64,000 nt of DNA, from the NCBI RefSeq assembly GCF_004804335.1, contig NZ_SRXY01000010.1, positions 62,001-126,000 on the forward strand. The letters run 5' to 3'. A model generated the notes under the pieces. The model searched no databases. It was not told the DNA's origin and was given only the letters and a program-made list of their open reading frames with translations. Source of the DNA: Pacificoceanicola onchidii (GTDB lineage: Bacteria; Pseudomonadota; Alphaproteobacteria; Rhodobacterales; Rhodobacteraceae). The translations under genes were made by a program, and so were the position numbers. Below, one piece after another: positions 25,616 through 34,892 of this stretch (position 1 is its first letter; every line of letters begins with the position of its first letter).

Positions 25616-27121
25616 ATGTACCAGCTGAACCAAGTCGACAAAAAATTTCCCGGGGTCCACGCTCTCAAAGCCGTCGACTTCGAGATCGGTCGTGGCGAAA
25701 TCGTCGGCCTCGTGGGAGAAAATGGCGCGGGCAAATCCACTCTGATGAAAGTGATTTACGGTGCCTATCAGGCGGACGGCGGCTCTATCACGATCGATGG
25801 CAAGACTGTTCGGTTTCAAAACCCGCGTCAGGCAATGGATCACGGAATCGGAATGGTGTTCCAGGAACAATCCCTGATCACCAACCTTACCGTCATGGAG
25901 AACATCTTTCTGGGGTTCGAGCAGCAGTTTGTTCGCTGGGGTGTGATTGACTGGAAAGCCATGGCCGAGGCGGCCCGACACCAGCTGCGCAAAGTCAAAC
26001 TGGATATTGACCCCGCAACTATCACGTCAAAGCTCTCGTTTGCTCAACGCCAGCTCGTCGAACTGGCCAAGGTACTGACGTTAGAAGAACGTATCGATGG
26101 TGACTTGGTGATCCTGCTGGACGAGCCAACTTCCGTTTTGGCGAAAGAGGAAGTGGAACTGTTGTTCTCACTTGTCCGAGAGTTGACCAGCCGGGCGTCA
26201 TTCATTTTCGTCTCACACCGTATGGATGAAGTGCTGGAGCTTTCAGACCGGATTTACGTGATGAAAGACGGCGCTGTCGTCGACGTTGTGGCACATGATG
26301 ACGCCAAGGTTGACGCGATCCAACACAAGATGGTGGGGCGGGACGTCGACAAGGAATACTACCGCGAGCAGAAACAACAGCCCTACGACAGCGACAAAAC
26401 GCTTGTGCGGTTCGACAGCGTCAGTGTCGCTGGCAAGTACAAAGACATCTCATTTGATCTGCATCCAGGCGAAGTCCTGTGCCTTGTTGGCACTGAGGGG
26501 TCCGGACGCGAAGCAATCCTACGGACGGTCTTTGGATTGGAAAAGCCGACATCAGGAACGGTTGAAGTCAAAGGCAGTTCTTTCAGTCGAGCAAACGCCC
26601 AAGAGGGTGTCGCTCGGGGCGTTGGGTATGTGCCGAGGGAACGTAAGGTTGAAGGCATCGTTAATGGCATGAATGTCTACGAAAACATGACACTTAGCCA
26701 AATGGGCAATTATGCATCGAAGGGCATTTTGCGCATTGGCGAGGAAAAAGCCCTGGCCAAGAAGTGGATCGAACGCCTCGCCATCAAGACGCCAGACGTC
26801 TACAAAGATTGCGGAGGATTGTCAGGGGGCAACCAGCAGAAGGTGGTCTTGGCCAAGTGGCGCTCTGGTGGCTCTGACATCATCCTGCTCGATCACCCAA
26901 CCCGGGGCCTCGATATCGGCGCCAAGGAAGATGTCTACGACATGATCCGCGAGATGTGCGACGACGGAGCAGGTATTGTTTTGGTCGCCGATACATTGGA
27001 AGAGGCAATCGGCCTCAGCCACACGATCCTTGTTCTTAAAGACGGGGAATTCCAAAAAAGATTTGACGGGTCACCGGGCGATAAGCCGTCGCTCTACGAT
27101 CTTGTCCACCATATGATCTGA
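25616..27121 (+). CDS. Sugar ABC transporter ATPase, fused double nucleotide-binding domain (RbsA/MglA type)
   Basis: A 501-residue tandem ATPase. The first domain has Walker A GENGAGKST, a degenerate signature LSFAQRQLVELAKVL and Walker B LVILLDEPTS. The second has a non-canonical Walker A (GTEGSGREA), a good signature LSGGNQQKVVLAKW and IILLDHPTRGLDIGAKEDVYD. The asymmetry is normal for this family. Positioned between the two permease genes of the CUT2 importer. Confidence 0.92.
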   Translation: MYQLNQVDKKFPGVHALKAVDFEIGRGEIVGLVGENGAGKSTLMKVIYGAYQADGGSITIDGKTVRFQNPRQAMDHGIGMVFQEQSLITNLTVMENIFLGFEQQFVRWGVIDWKAMAEAARHQLRKVKLDIDPATITSKLSFAQRQLVELAKVLTLEERIDGDLVILLDEPTSVLAKEEVELLFSLVRELTSRASFIFVSHRMDEVLELSDRIYVMKDGAVVDVVAHDDAKVDAIQHKMVGRDVDKEYYREQKQQPYDSDKTLVRFDSVSVAGKYKDISFDLHPGEVLCLVGTEGSGREAILRTVFGLEKPTSGTVEVKGSSFSRANAQEGVARGVGYVPRERKVEGIVNGMNVYENMTLSQMGNYASKGILRIGEEKALAKKWIERLAIKTPDVYKDCGGLSGGNQQKVVLAKWRSGGSDIILLDHPTRGLDIGAKEDVYDMIREMCDDGAGIVLVADTLEEAIGLSHTILVLKDGEFQKRFDGSPGDKPSLYDLVHHMI

Positions 27122-27132
27122 GGGCTGCGGAT

Positions 27133-28074
27133 ATGACAATCGAGAAACTGAAACCGTATCTTCCATGGATCACATTGGTCGTTCTTGTGCTCCTTGTGGG
27201 TGCAATCAACCCATCGTTTTTTAATCCGACAGCGCTTTTGCAGCTCGTCGCCGATATCGTGCCGCTGTTCATCATGGCGCTCGGAATGACGTTTGCCATC
27301 TACATCGGCGGAATCGATCTATCGATGCAGCAAGTCGCTAACCTCGTCACAGTTGTTGCCACTGTCTATCTGGCACAATTTGGTGTCTTCGTTGCCCTGA
27401 TCTGCATTGGAGCGGGCTTCGTCATTGGCGCTGTTTCAGGCTGGATCACAACCCGGCAATTTGTGCCCTCCTTTGTCGCGACGCTGGCGATGGGCTTCAT
27501 CGCACTATCAGGAGCGCGCTTCCTTTCGGGGGAACGTGCGCTTTCCATGAATGCGGAGGCGCGGGATGCAAGTTTTGGCTGGATGTTCGGCAATACTGCT
27601 GGCGTTCCACATGAACTTGTCATCGCTGGTGTTCTTCTGGCCATTGCCTGGTTTCTGCAAAGCCGGACAACTTTTGGCCGTGCACTGAAGGCCGTCGGTG
27701 CCGGTGAGCTGGCAGCGGTTGCTTCAGGTTTGAATGTTGATCGTATCAAGATCATGGCTTTCGCCTTGTCCGGAACGTTTGCTGCGATTGCAGGCCTCAT
27801 GTTCTCTGTCAAATTGTCTGGTGGAGACGCCAATCTAGCAAACGGTTTCCTGATTCTGGCAATCGTCGCAGTGCTCGTTGGCGGGACACCCCTCACAGGT
27901 GGTGTTGGCGGTGTGATCAACACCCTTGTTGGCACTTTGATCGTCGTCGTGATCCGTTCAGCGATGGTATATCTCGAAGTCGATGCGACAATGCAGCAGA
28001 TGATCTTCGGCATTATTCTGATCATCGCAATCGCCATGACAATCGACCGCTCCAAAATGCGGATCGTGAAATGA
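27133..28074 (+). CDS. Sugar ABC transporter permease (CUT2, RbsC type) 2
   Basis: A 313-residue homologue of the permease at 24607, with LGMTFAIYIGGIDLSMQQVANL and the loop GRALKAVGAGELAAVASGLNVDRIKI. Two different permeases imply a heterodimeric channel. The stop overlaps the ATG of the dehydrogenase by 4 bp, coupling transport to the first oxidation. Confidence 0.88.
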   Translation: MTIEKLKPYLPWITLVVLVLLVGAINPSFFNPTALLQLVADIVPLFIMALGMTFAIYIGGIDLSMQQVANLVTVVATVYLAQFGVFVALICIGAGFVIGAVSGWITTRQFVPSFVATLAMGFIALSGARFLSGERALSMNAEARDASFGWMFGNTAGVPHELVIAGVLLAIAWFLQSRTTFGRALKAVGAGELAAVASGLNVDRIKIMAFALSGTFAAIAGLMFSVKLSGGDANLANGFLILAIVAVLVGGTPLTGGVGGVINTLVGTLIVVVIRSAMVYLEVDATMQQMIFGIILIIAIAMTIDRSKMRIVK

Positions 28075-29099
28075 TGCGCGCTGCCGTTCTCGTCGAACCC
28101 GGTCGCTTCGAAATCGAAGACCGTCCAATCCCAAAGCCTGGCCGGGGCGAGGCTCTGATCAAGATCGCACGTGTAGGGATTTGCGGTACCGATCTGCATA
28201 TCTTCAATGGACACTACGCATCAGACAAATTGCCCCTGATTCCAGGACATGAATTCACCGGTACTATTGCTGCTGTCGGTTCCGATGTTGTCGGACTGAA
28301 TGTTGGCAGCAACGCAGTGGTCGATATGAATATCGGTTGCGGCCACTGCTACTGGTGTCGGCGCAATGAAATTCTGAATTGCCCCGACATGCAGCAGATG
28401 GGCATCACTATGGATGGTGCTTTTGCAGAATACATGGTTGTACCCGCGCGCCTGGTGATCCCTGCACCTGACGATGTCCCGTTTGATGTTCTGGCTCTAA
28501 CAGAGCCGCTGGCCTGCGTCGTACGCGCCGCCCGCAAGGCGCAGATCACTTTCGGACAATCCGTCCTGGTCATTGGAGCCGGCCCGATCGGCAACCTTCA
28601 TGTTCAGTTGTTACGCACCATTGGTGCCGCGCCTATTATCGTAGCAGACATTTCGTCTGATCGTGTCGATATGGCCGTCGAATGCGGCGCTGACATCGGC
28701 GTAAGTGACCCAGCTCAGCTCAAACAAGCTGTTTTGGACGCAACTGATGGCCGAGGCGTTGACGTGGTGATCGAAAGCGTCGGGCATCCCGGGCTTTATC
28801 GCACGGCGCTATCGTTGATCCGTAAAGGTGGTCACCTGGCGGCTTTCGGGCTGACAGGGCCGGAAGAAGTGTTAGATCTGCCGATCCTGAACACAATCCT
28901 TCAGGAAAACTCCTTGAAAGGGTCCGTCGCAGGTATGGGCCAAGACATGCATGATGCACTCACGATGTTGGTCCACGGCCGCATTCAAACCGAGCCGTTT
29001 ACCAGCGCAAACTACATCTTGGATGATATCCAGCTTGCCTTCGACACATATCCTGATCGGCCAGCGGACATCAAAACACAAATCGTACTGGCAGGCTAG
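28071..29099 (+). CDS. Zinc-dependent alcohol/polyol dehydrogenase (MDR family)
   Basis: A 342-residue zinc dehydrogenase: catalytic ICGTDLHIFNG, PGHEFTG, structural-zinc lobe CGHCYWCRRNEILNC and nucleotide turn VLVIGAGPIGNLHVQ. It is related to threonine/sorbitol dehydrogenases, and to the dehydrogenase at 125-1180 in general plan. Tandem ATGs at 28071 and 28074 both follow the permease. It probably oxidises the compound brought in by the CUT2 importer. Confidence 0.88.
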   Translation: MMRAAVLVEPGRFEIEDRPIPKPGRGEALIKIARVGICGTDLHIFNGHYASDKLPLIPGHEFTGTIAAVGSDVVGLNVGSNAVVDMNIGCGHCYWCRRNEILNCPDMQQMGITMDGAFAEYMVVPARLVIPAPDDVPFDVLALTEPLACVVRAARKAQITFGQSVLVIGAGPIGNLHVQLLRTIGAAPIIVADISSDRVDMAVECGADIGVSDPAQLKQAVLDATDGRGVDVVIESVGHPGLYRTALSLIRKGGHLAAFGLTGPEEVLDLPILNTILQENSLKGSVAGMGQDMHDALTMLVHGRIQTEPFTSANYILDDIQLAFDTYPDRPADIKTQIVLAG

Positions 29100-29102
29100 G
29101 AA

Positions 29103-29118
29103 GGCGGAGAGGTCCGCC
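29103..29118 (+). terminator. Intercistronic hairpin between dehydrogenase and aldehyde dehydrogenase
   Basis: A perfect 6-bp stem GGCGGA/TCCGCC with a GAGG loop, beginning 3 bp after the dehydrogenase stop. No T-run; probably an RNA processing or stability element. Confidence 0.4.
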
Positions 29119-29197
29119 GCAAAAGGCTTCGTGGAGCGAAACAACATCAGCGTCAGACACTCGAATTCAACCGGGTGTGACCAAAGGAGAGAAAACC

Positions 29198-30700
29198 ATG
29201 GACAAATGCAGCTCGGAGCTTTCGATACCCTCAGCACCACGTGATTTTGGGTTCTACAATAACGGAAGCTATGTCGCCGCAGGTACGCGAGAGATTTTCA
29301 CCCGGAGCTCGCCAGGCCACGGTGTCCCCGTAACCCGCATCCCGAAGTGCACCGTTGAGGATTTGGATTTGGCTGTTGATTCAGCACGAACAGCGTTTGA
29401 TGACCGACGCTGGTCCGGTCTGAATGGCCAGGCGCGGGCGGCAGTCTTGCTGAAGGCAGCTGCCCTCATTCGCGAACGCTCCGAAGAAATCGCATTTTTC
29501 GAAACGCTTGAGAACGGTAAGCCGATATCTCAGGCACGCGCAGAGGTTGGCGGCTGCGCAGATATGTTTGAGTATGCGTCTGGCCTGGCACGCTCGCTGC
29601 ATGGCGATAGTTTTAACAACCTTGGCGATGGGATGTTTGGCATCGTCACGCGCGAACCGGTTGGCGTTGTAGGGCTCATCACACCGTGGAATTTCCCATT
29701 CTTGATCCTTTGCGAAAGAGTGCCTTACATTCTGGCCTCTGGCTGCACCATTGTGGCAAAGCCATCTGAAGTTACCAGCGCCACCACTTTGATATTGGCG
29801 GAAATCCTGACCGACGCCGGATTGCCAGATGGTTGCATGAATGTTGTGACCGGGTCCGGTTCGTCTATCGGGCAAGCACTAATCGAACATCCGCGCGTTG
29901 ATATGCTATCGTTTACCGGTTCAACAGCCGTTGGTCGTAGAGTGGTCGAGGCCGCGGGGCGGACCAACTTCAAGAAACTGGGCTTGGAACTTGGCGGCAA
30001 GAACCCACAGATTGTTTTTGCTGATGCGGACTTGGAAGACGCCGCTGATGGCGTTGCGTTTGGCATCGGGTTCAACACCGGCCAGTGTTGTGTGTCCGGA
30101 TCACGGCTGATCGTTGAACGATCCGTAGCCGATGAGTTTGCGCAGATGCTTCGGGAAAAGTTCTCTAAGGTTGTCGTCGGCGATCCTCTGGACGAAAAAA
30201 CCCAGATCGGAGCGATCACCACGGACGCGCAAAACACGACCATCATGTCCTACATTGAAAAAGGTAGCGCAGAGGGTGCCGAACTGATTTGCGGTGGTGA
30301 GCAGTTGGATTTCGGGCGCGGTCAGTACATTGCGCCAACCCTGTTTGGAAACGTCACGGGGGACATGGCGATTGCGCGCGAGGAAATCTTTGGCCCGGTC
30401 CTCACGATTATGCCTTTTGACACAATTGAGGAAGCGATTGAGATCGCAAATGACACGGAGTACGGCCTGGCAGCATCCGTATGGAGCAAGAACATCGATA
30501 AAGCTCTGACGGTCATGCGTCAGGTCCAGGCCGGTCGTTTCTGGGTCAACACGACACTTGCCGGTGGGCCCGAGCTGCCACTGGGTGGCTTCAAACAGTC
30601 GGGGTGGGGACGCGAAGCTGGCATGTATGGCGTTGAAGAATACACGCAGGTCAAATCGGTTCACATCGAAATCGGCAAACGCACGCCTTGGATTGAATGA
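29198..30700 (+). CDS. NAD(P)-dependent aldehyde dehydrogenase
   Basis: A 500-residue ALDH, start ATG 29198 with RBS AAGGAGAG. It has the cofactor region GVVGLITPWNFPFLI, VAKPSEVTS, the glycine turn FTGSTAVGRRV, catalytic Glu264 in LELGGKNP and catalytic Cys298 in GQCCVSGSR. It would oxidise the aldehyde produced by the GMC enzyme 10 bp downstream, or by the zinc dehydrogenase upstream, to a carboxylic acid. This acid is a plausible substrate for the CoA-transferase at 33312. Confidence 0.92.
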   Translation: MDKCSSELSIPSAPRDFGFYNNGSYVAAGTREIFTRSSPGHGVPVTRIPKCTVEDLDLAVDSARTAFDDRRWSGLNGQARAAVLLKAAALIRERSEEIAFFETLENGKPISQARAEVGGCADMFEYASGLARSLHGDSFNNLGDGMFGIVTREPVGVVGLITPWNFPFLILCERVPYILASGCTIVAKPSEVTSATTLILAEILTDAGLPDGCMNVVTGSGSSIGQALIEHPRVDMLSFTGSTAVGRRVVEAAGRTNFKKLGLELGGKNPQIVFADADLEDAADGVAFGIGFNTGQCCVSGSRLIVERSVADEFAQMLREKFSKVVVGDPLDEKTQIGAITTDAQNTTIMSYIEKGSAEGAELICGGEQLDFGRGQYIAPTLFGNVTGDMAIAREEIFGPVLTIMPFDTIEEAIEIANDTEYGLAASVWSKNIDKALTVMRQVQAGRFWVNTTLAGGPELPLGGFKQSGWGREAGMYGVEEYTQVKSVHIEIGKRTPWIE

Positions 30701-30709
30701 GAGGGCATC

Positions 30710-32314
30710 ATGGCCGAAGGATACGACTACATTATCGTTGGAGGAGGCTCATCAGGTTGTGTCTTGGCGAACCGCCTGACAGAGGATGCGTCTTGCCGGG
30801 TGCTATTGCTCGAAGCGGGCGGCAAAGACAGCCATCCTTTGATACACATGCCGGTTGGTTTCGCCAAAATGACAACCGGGCCACACACTTGGGGGCTGGT
30901 CACTGCGCCACAAAAGCATGCCAATGATAGGGAAATTCCTTATGCACAAGCGCGCGTCATTGGCGGCGGGTCATCCATCAATGCTGAGGTCTTCACGCGA
31001 GGCAACCCAGCTGACTATGATCGTTGGGCGCAAGATGAGGGCTGCGACGGATGGTCATTCGAGGAGATTAAGAAGTACTTTCTAAAGTCGGAAGGGAACA
31101 CTTTTCTCGCAGGAGACTGGCACGGCACTGACGGTGAACTGGGCGTCTCGAATGTGCCCCAACCACAGCAGATGACACGAGCCTTCGTTCAGGCATGTCA
31201 ACAGCGAGGCATACCCTACAATCCTGATTTCAATGGTGCGCTGCAGGAAGGGTCAGGCGTTTACCAAACCAACACAAAGAACGGCAAACGCTGTTCGGCA
31301 GCAGTCGGATATCTACGTCCTGCAATGAAGCGATCCAACCTAACCGTCAAGACAGGGTGCCAGGTCAACCGCATTGTCATTGAAAAGGGACGCGCCACCG
31401 GCGTGGACTATGAAGACAAGTCCGGCCGGCACAGGGTTCAGGCCACCACCGAGGTGCTCCTGACTTCGGGTGCTATCGGTAGTCCGAAAGCCATGATGCT
31501 CTCCGGGCTCGGACCTGCTGCACATTTACGGGAGCACGGAATTGATGTCGTACAAGACCTACCAGGTGTCGGTGAAAATCTGAACGATCACTTTGGTGTG
31601 GACATCGTTGCAGAACTAACCGGACACCAAAGCCTCGACAAATATGGAAAACCCCACTGGATGGTTTGGGCAGGGGCTCAATACTATTTGTTCGGAACTG
31701 GGCCGGTGACGTCCAACGTCGTTGAAGGTGGTGCGTTCTGGTACGCGGATCAGTCCCACCCTGTGCCCGATCTGCAATTTCACTTCCTGGCCGGAGCCGG
31801 GGCCGAGGCCGGTGTCCCTAGCGTGCCAAGAGGGTCCTCGGGGATCACACTGAACAGCTATACTTTGCGTCCCAAGGCGCGCGGTACGGTCAAGTTGAGC
31901 TCGGCAGATCCTGCGGCGCTGCCGATTGTCGATCCAAACTTCCTAGGACACCCTGATGATCTCAAGACATCTGTGGAAGGGGTCAAGATCAGTCGCGAGA
32001 TCTTCGAGCAGGCAGCACTCCAAAAGCACATTCGCAAGATCCGCTTTCCGGATGAAAGTGTCCGGACACAGTCCGATTACGAAGCCTACACCCGGCAATA
32101 CGGGCGCACGTCATACCACCCAACCTGCACATGTAAGATGGGCGCAGACACAGACTCTATGGCAGTCGTTGATCCGCAACTGCGCGTACGTGGCGTTGAC
32201 GGGCTTCGAATTTGCGACAGTAGCACCATGCCAAGCCTTGTTGGCTCCAACACAAATGCCCCAACGATTATGATCGGCGAAAAAGCGGCCGACATGATCC
32301 GGGGAAATCGCTGA
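30710..32314 (+). CDS. GMC-family FAD-dependent alcohol oxidoreductase (copy 2)
   Basis: A 534-residue GMC protein with FAD motif DYIIVGGGSSGCVLANRLTED, signature VIGGGSSINAEVFTRGN, second signature GAIGSPKAMMLSGLGPAAHL and catalytic His in SYHPTCTCKMG. It is clearly paralogous to the protein at 14473, sharing long segments such as IPYNPDFNG and the start of the substrate domain. It ends the CUT2 operon, and a strong bidirectional terminator follows. Confidence 0.9.
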   Translation: MAEGYDYIIVGGGSSGCVLANRLTEDASCRVLLLEAGGKDSHPLIHMPVGFAKMTTGPHTWGLVTAPQKHANDREIPYAQARVIGGGSSINAEVFTRGNPADYDRWAQDEGCDGWSFEEIKKYFLKSEGNTFLAGDWHGTDGELGVSNVPQPQQMTRAFVQACQQRGIPYNPDFNGALQEGSGVYQTNTKNGKRCSAAVGYLRPAMKRSNLTVKTGCQVNRIVIEKGRATGVDYEDKSGRHRVQATTEVLLTSGAIGSPKAMMLSGLGPAAHLREHGIDVVQDLPGVGENLNDHFGVDIVAELTGHQSLDKYGKPHWMVWAGAQYYLFGTGPVTSNVVEGGAFWYADQSHPVPDLQFHFLAGAGAEAGVPSVPRGSSGITLNSYTLRPKARGTVKLSSADPAALPIVDPNFLGHPDDLKTSVEGVKISREIFEQAALQKHIRKIRFPDESVRTQSDYEAYTRQYGRTSYHPTCTCKMGADTDSMAVVDPQLRVRGVDGLRICDSSTMPSLVGSNTNAPTIMIGEKAADMIRGNR

Positions 32315-32340
32315 CGTCCTCTTCCTCCCTGTCAGCACTT

Positions 32341-32368
32341 GGGCGGCGCTTGCGCCGCCCATTTTTTT
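32341..32368. terminator. Bidirectional Rho-independent terminator
   Basis: A 9-bp perfect GC stem GGGCGGCGC/GCGCCGCCC with a 2-base TT centre (32341-32360), then ATTTTTTT. It separates the + strand GMC gene and the convergent - strand aldo/keto reductase and can serve both. Confidence 0.85.
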
Positions 32369-32369
32369 A

Positions 32370-33188
32370 TCAGTCGAAGTCTGGGGCGTAGGGTACCAGG
32401 TCTTTCCCAACGATACGATATCCTGTCGCAGTCATCTCTTCGATGCGGTCCATATCGATCGATGACAAAGTGAAATCCATCACCTCGAAATTTGCTTTGA
32501 TATTCGCTGGGTTGGTGGACATCGTATTGATGCTGACTCCTTTCTGAAGGATCCAACGAAGCACGACTTGTGCAGCGCTCTTTCCATATCCAACGCCGAT
32601 CTCGCCAAAGATCGCATGTTTGAACACCTCTCCACGAGCCACAGAGCAGTAGGACGCCAAAGAGATACCCGTCTCTGTTGCCGCCGCAAGCAGTACGTCC
32701 TGATTGAGTAAAGGATGGAATTCGACCTGGTTCGTCACGATCGGCGCGTCCACCATGGTTTTGGCATCGCGCATCATTTGCGCGGTGTAGTTGGATACAC
32801 CAATGTTCTTTGTTAGCCCTTGATCAAGAGCCTTCTGCAGCAGGTTCAGCGACAACTCGATGTCGCCGCCAGGTGTCGGCCAGTGCAGCAAAAGAACGTC
32901 TGCTTGGTCGATTTGCAGCTTGCGCAAGCTTTCTTCGACCGAAGGAACAAACCTTTCTTCGCTGAAGTTGGCGATGTCTACCTTTGTCGTGATGCAAAGC
33001 TCGTCACGCGGCAATCCGGTTGCCTTGATGGCTGCCCCGGTATCGGCTTCGTTTTCATACATCTGTGCCGTGTCAAAGGACCGGTAGCCAACCTCCGCTG
33101 CCACTTGAACCGCAGCATGCAGTTCTTGGCCCTTCAGTGGAAAGGTTCCAAAGCTACGTTGGTAGGTCTTCTCAAAATAGATTGTCAC
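32370..33188 (-). CDS. Aldo/keto reductase (2,5-diketogluconate reductase-like)
   Basis: A 272-residue AKR. It has the NADPH-barrel tetrad Asp/Tyr (SFDTAQMYENE), Lys in CITTKVD and His in LLLHWPTP, plus GVSNYTAQMM. The family reduces aldehydes and ketones of sugars and small carbonyls. It starts at GTG with a GGGAG RBS upstream. Divergent from the CoA-transferase operon with operator site D between them. Confidence 0.85.
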   Translation of the reverse strand: MTIYFEKTYQRSFGTFPLKGQELHAAVQVAAEVGYRSFDTAQMYENEADTGAAIKATGLPRDELCITTKVDIANFSEERFVPSVEESLRKLQIDQADVLLLHWPTPGGDIELSLNLLQKALDQGLTKNIGVSNYTAQMMRDAKTMVDAPIVTNQVEFHPLLNQDVLLAAATETGISLASYCSVARGEVFKHAIFGEIGVGYGKSAAQVVLRWILQKGVSINTMSTNPANIKANFEVMDFTLSSIDMDRIEEMTATGYRIVGKDLVPYAPDFD

Positions 33189-33279
33189 CGTGCATTCTCC
33201 CTGATCTGCACCGACGCCTTGCAGTTGTTGGGTGCAAACATCGGCCTTGATTGAATCCTAACTTCGCTGCATATTACAA

Positions 33280-33295
33280 ATAACCAGTTAGTTAC
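33280..33295. promoter_or_regulatory. Shared regulon operator, site D
   Basis: ATAACCAGTTAGTTAC, one mismatch from the consensus at its first base. It lies 16 bp before the CoA-transferase start in the 123-bp divergent region with the aldo/keto reductase. Confidence 0.65.
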
Positions 33296-33311
33296 AACGA
33301 GGCAACACAAG

Positions 33312-34892
33312 ATGTCCAAAGTCGCAACCGCCGAGGAGGCCGTCAGCCGCATCAATGACGATTCCATTATTGCTGTGAATTCGTCTAGCGGTTTGTGTTG
33401 CCCAGATGCGGTCTTGGCAGCCTTGGGTGAGCGATTTGATCGAGAGGGTGCCCCGCGAAATCTAACATCGATACATCCTATTGCTGCCGGCGATATGTTT
33501 GGCACACCTGGCGTCGATCATATTGCGAAACCGGGTATGCTGACCAAGATCATCGGCGGATCTTACCCGTCAGGACCGACCAAGGCCGAACCACCGAAGA
33601 TCTGGCAGATGATCACCGCGGAGCAAATCAAGGCCTACAACGTCCCTGCCGGAATAATCTTTGATATTCTGCGGGAAGGTGCCGCCAAGCGACCCGGTGT
33701 CTTGACGAAGGTGGGACTCAAAACCTTCGTTGATCCGGATTGGGAAGCTTGCGCGATGAACGAAGCCGCGAAGAAGGAGCCAATCGTATCCCATCGCGAT
33801 TTCGATGGTGAAGAATGGTTGTTTTTTCCGTCGATCTGTCCTGACGTCGCTATCATCCGCGCGACAACAGCAGACGAACGCGGAAATCTGAGCTTTGAAC
33901 ATGAAGGCGCTTACCTGGGTGCCATGGAGATGGCACTGGCCGCGCGCAACGCCGGCGGCCTGGTAATTGCTCAGGTCAAGAGAGTCGCTCAGAATGGCTC
34001 AATCCGACCGCATGATGTCCGAGTTCCCGGCATTCTTGTCGATTTTGTCGTGGAGGCCCCCGAGCAGCTTCAGACGACAGCGACCCAGTACGATCCGGCA
34101 ATTTCCGGCGAATTGATCCGGCCTCTACAGACATTCCGGAATGCTGAATTCAATGTCGGAAAAGTCATTGCACGCCGTGTCGCCCAAGAGCTGCGGGATG
34201 GCTGGGCTGTGAACATCGGTTTCGGCATTTCTGCCAATGTCCCGCGCATTCTTGTTGAAGAGGACCTGCATGGTTCGGTCACTTGGATGATCGAACAAGG
34301 GGCGGTCGGCGGTGTGCCATTGCTCGATTTCAAATTTGGCTGCTCAGCCAATGCCGAAGCCTTTGTCGCCTCGCCGCATCAATTTACCTACTTTCAAGCC
34401 GGTGGCTTTGACGCCTCATTGTTGTCATTCCTTGAAGTTGGCAAAGACGGCTCAGTCAATGTCTCACGGTTGCGAGGAGTCCCGCATCGTACGGCCGGAG
34501 CAGGGGGCTTCGTCGACATCACAGCGCGAGCTCGCAAAATCGTTTTTTCGGGCAATTTCAATGCTGGAGCCAAGATGGAAATCCAGGATGGTCGCTTGAT
34601 CATCCACAAAGAAGGAAAGGTCGCGAAGTTTGTGGAAGAAGTCGACCAGGTGTCATTTTCTGGAGCGCGTGCACAAGAGCTAGGCCAGGACGTGACATAT
34701 GTGACCGAGCGCTGTGTCATCCAATTGCTTGAAGGTGAACTTGTCGTCACTGAAATCGCTCCTGGGTTGGATCTTCAGCGCGACGTACTGGATCAAGCGG
34801 CCACAGAGCTAAGAGTTTCGGACAACCTCAAAACTATGGATTCGGGCTTGTTCTCCCCCGAAGTAATGCAGCTCGCGTTGAAAAAAGCATGA
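33312..34892 (+). CDS. Acyl-CoA:carboxylate CoA-transferase (YdiF/propionate CoA-transferase type)
   Basis: A 526-residue family-I CoA-transferase with fused alpha and beta parts. The catalytic glutamate is Glu328 in VTWMIEQGAVGGVP, the family's E-x-G-x-x-GG motif, and the N-terminal glycine-rich GGSYPSGP region is present. It would activate a carboxylate by transfer of CoA from a donor such as acetyl-CoA. It overlaps the enoyl-CoA hydratase gene by 4 bp, so activation is coupled to the CoA-ester pathway. No separate acyl-CoA ligase is seen, so this is probably the entry step. Confidence 0.9.
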   Translation: MSKVATAEEAVSRINDDSIIAVNSSSGLCCPDAVLAALGERFDREGAPRNLTSIHPIAAGDMFGTPGVDHIAKPGMLTKIIGGSYPSGPTKAEPPKIWQMITAEQIKAYNVPAGIIFDILREGAAKRPGVLTKVGLKTFVDPDWEACAMNEAAKKEPIVSHRDFDGEEWLFFPSICPDVAIIRATTADERGNLSFEHEGAYLGAMEMALAARNAGGLVIAQVKRVAQNGSIRPHDVRVPGILVDFVVEAPEQLQTTATQYDPAISGELIRPLQTFRNAEFNVGKVIARRVAQELRDGWAVNIGFGISANVPRILVEEDLHGSVTWMIEQGAVGGVPLLDFKFGCSANAEAFVASPHQFTYFQAGGFDASLLSFLEVGKDGSVNVSRLRGVPHRTAGAGGFVDITARARKIVFSGNFNAGAKMEIQDGRLIIHKEGKVAKFVEEVDQVSFSGARAQELGQDVTYVTERCVIQLLEGELVVTEIAPGLDLQRDVLDQAATELRVSDNLKTMDSGLFSPEVMQLALKKA

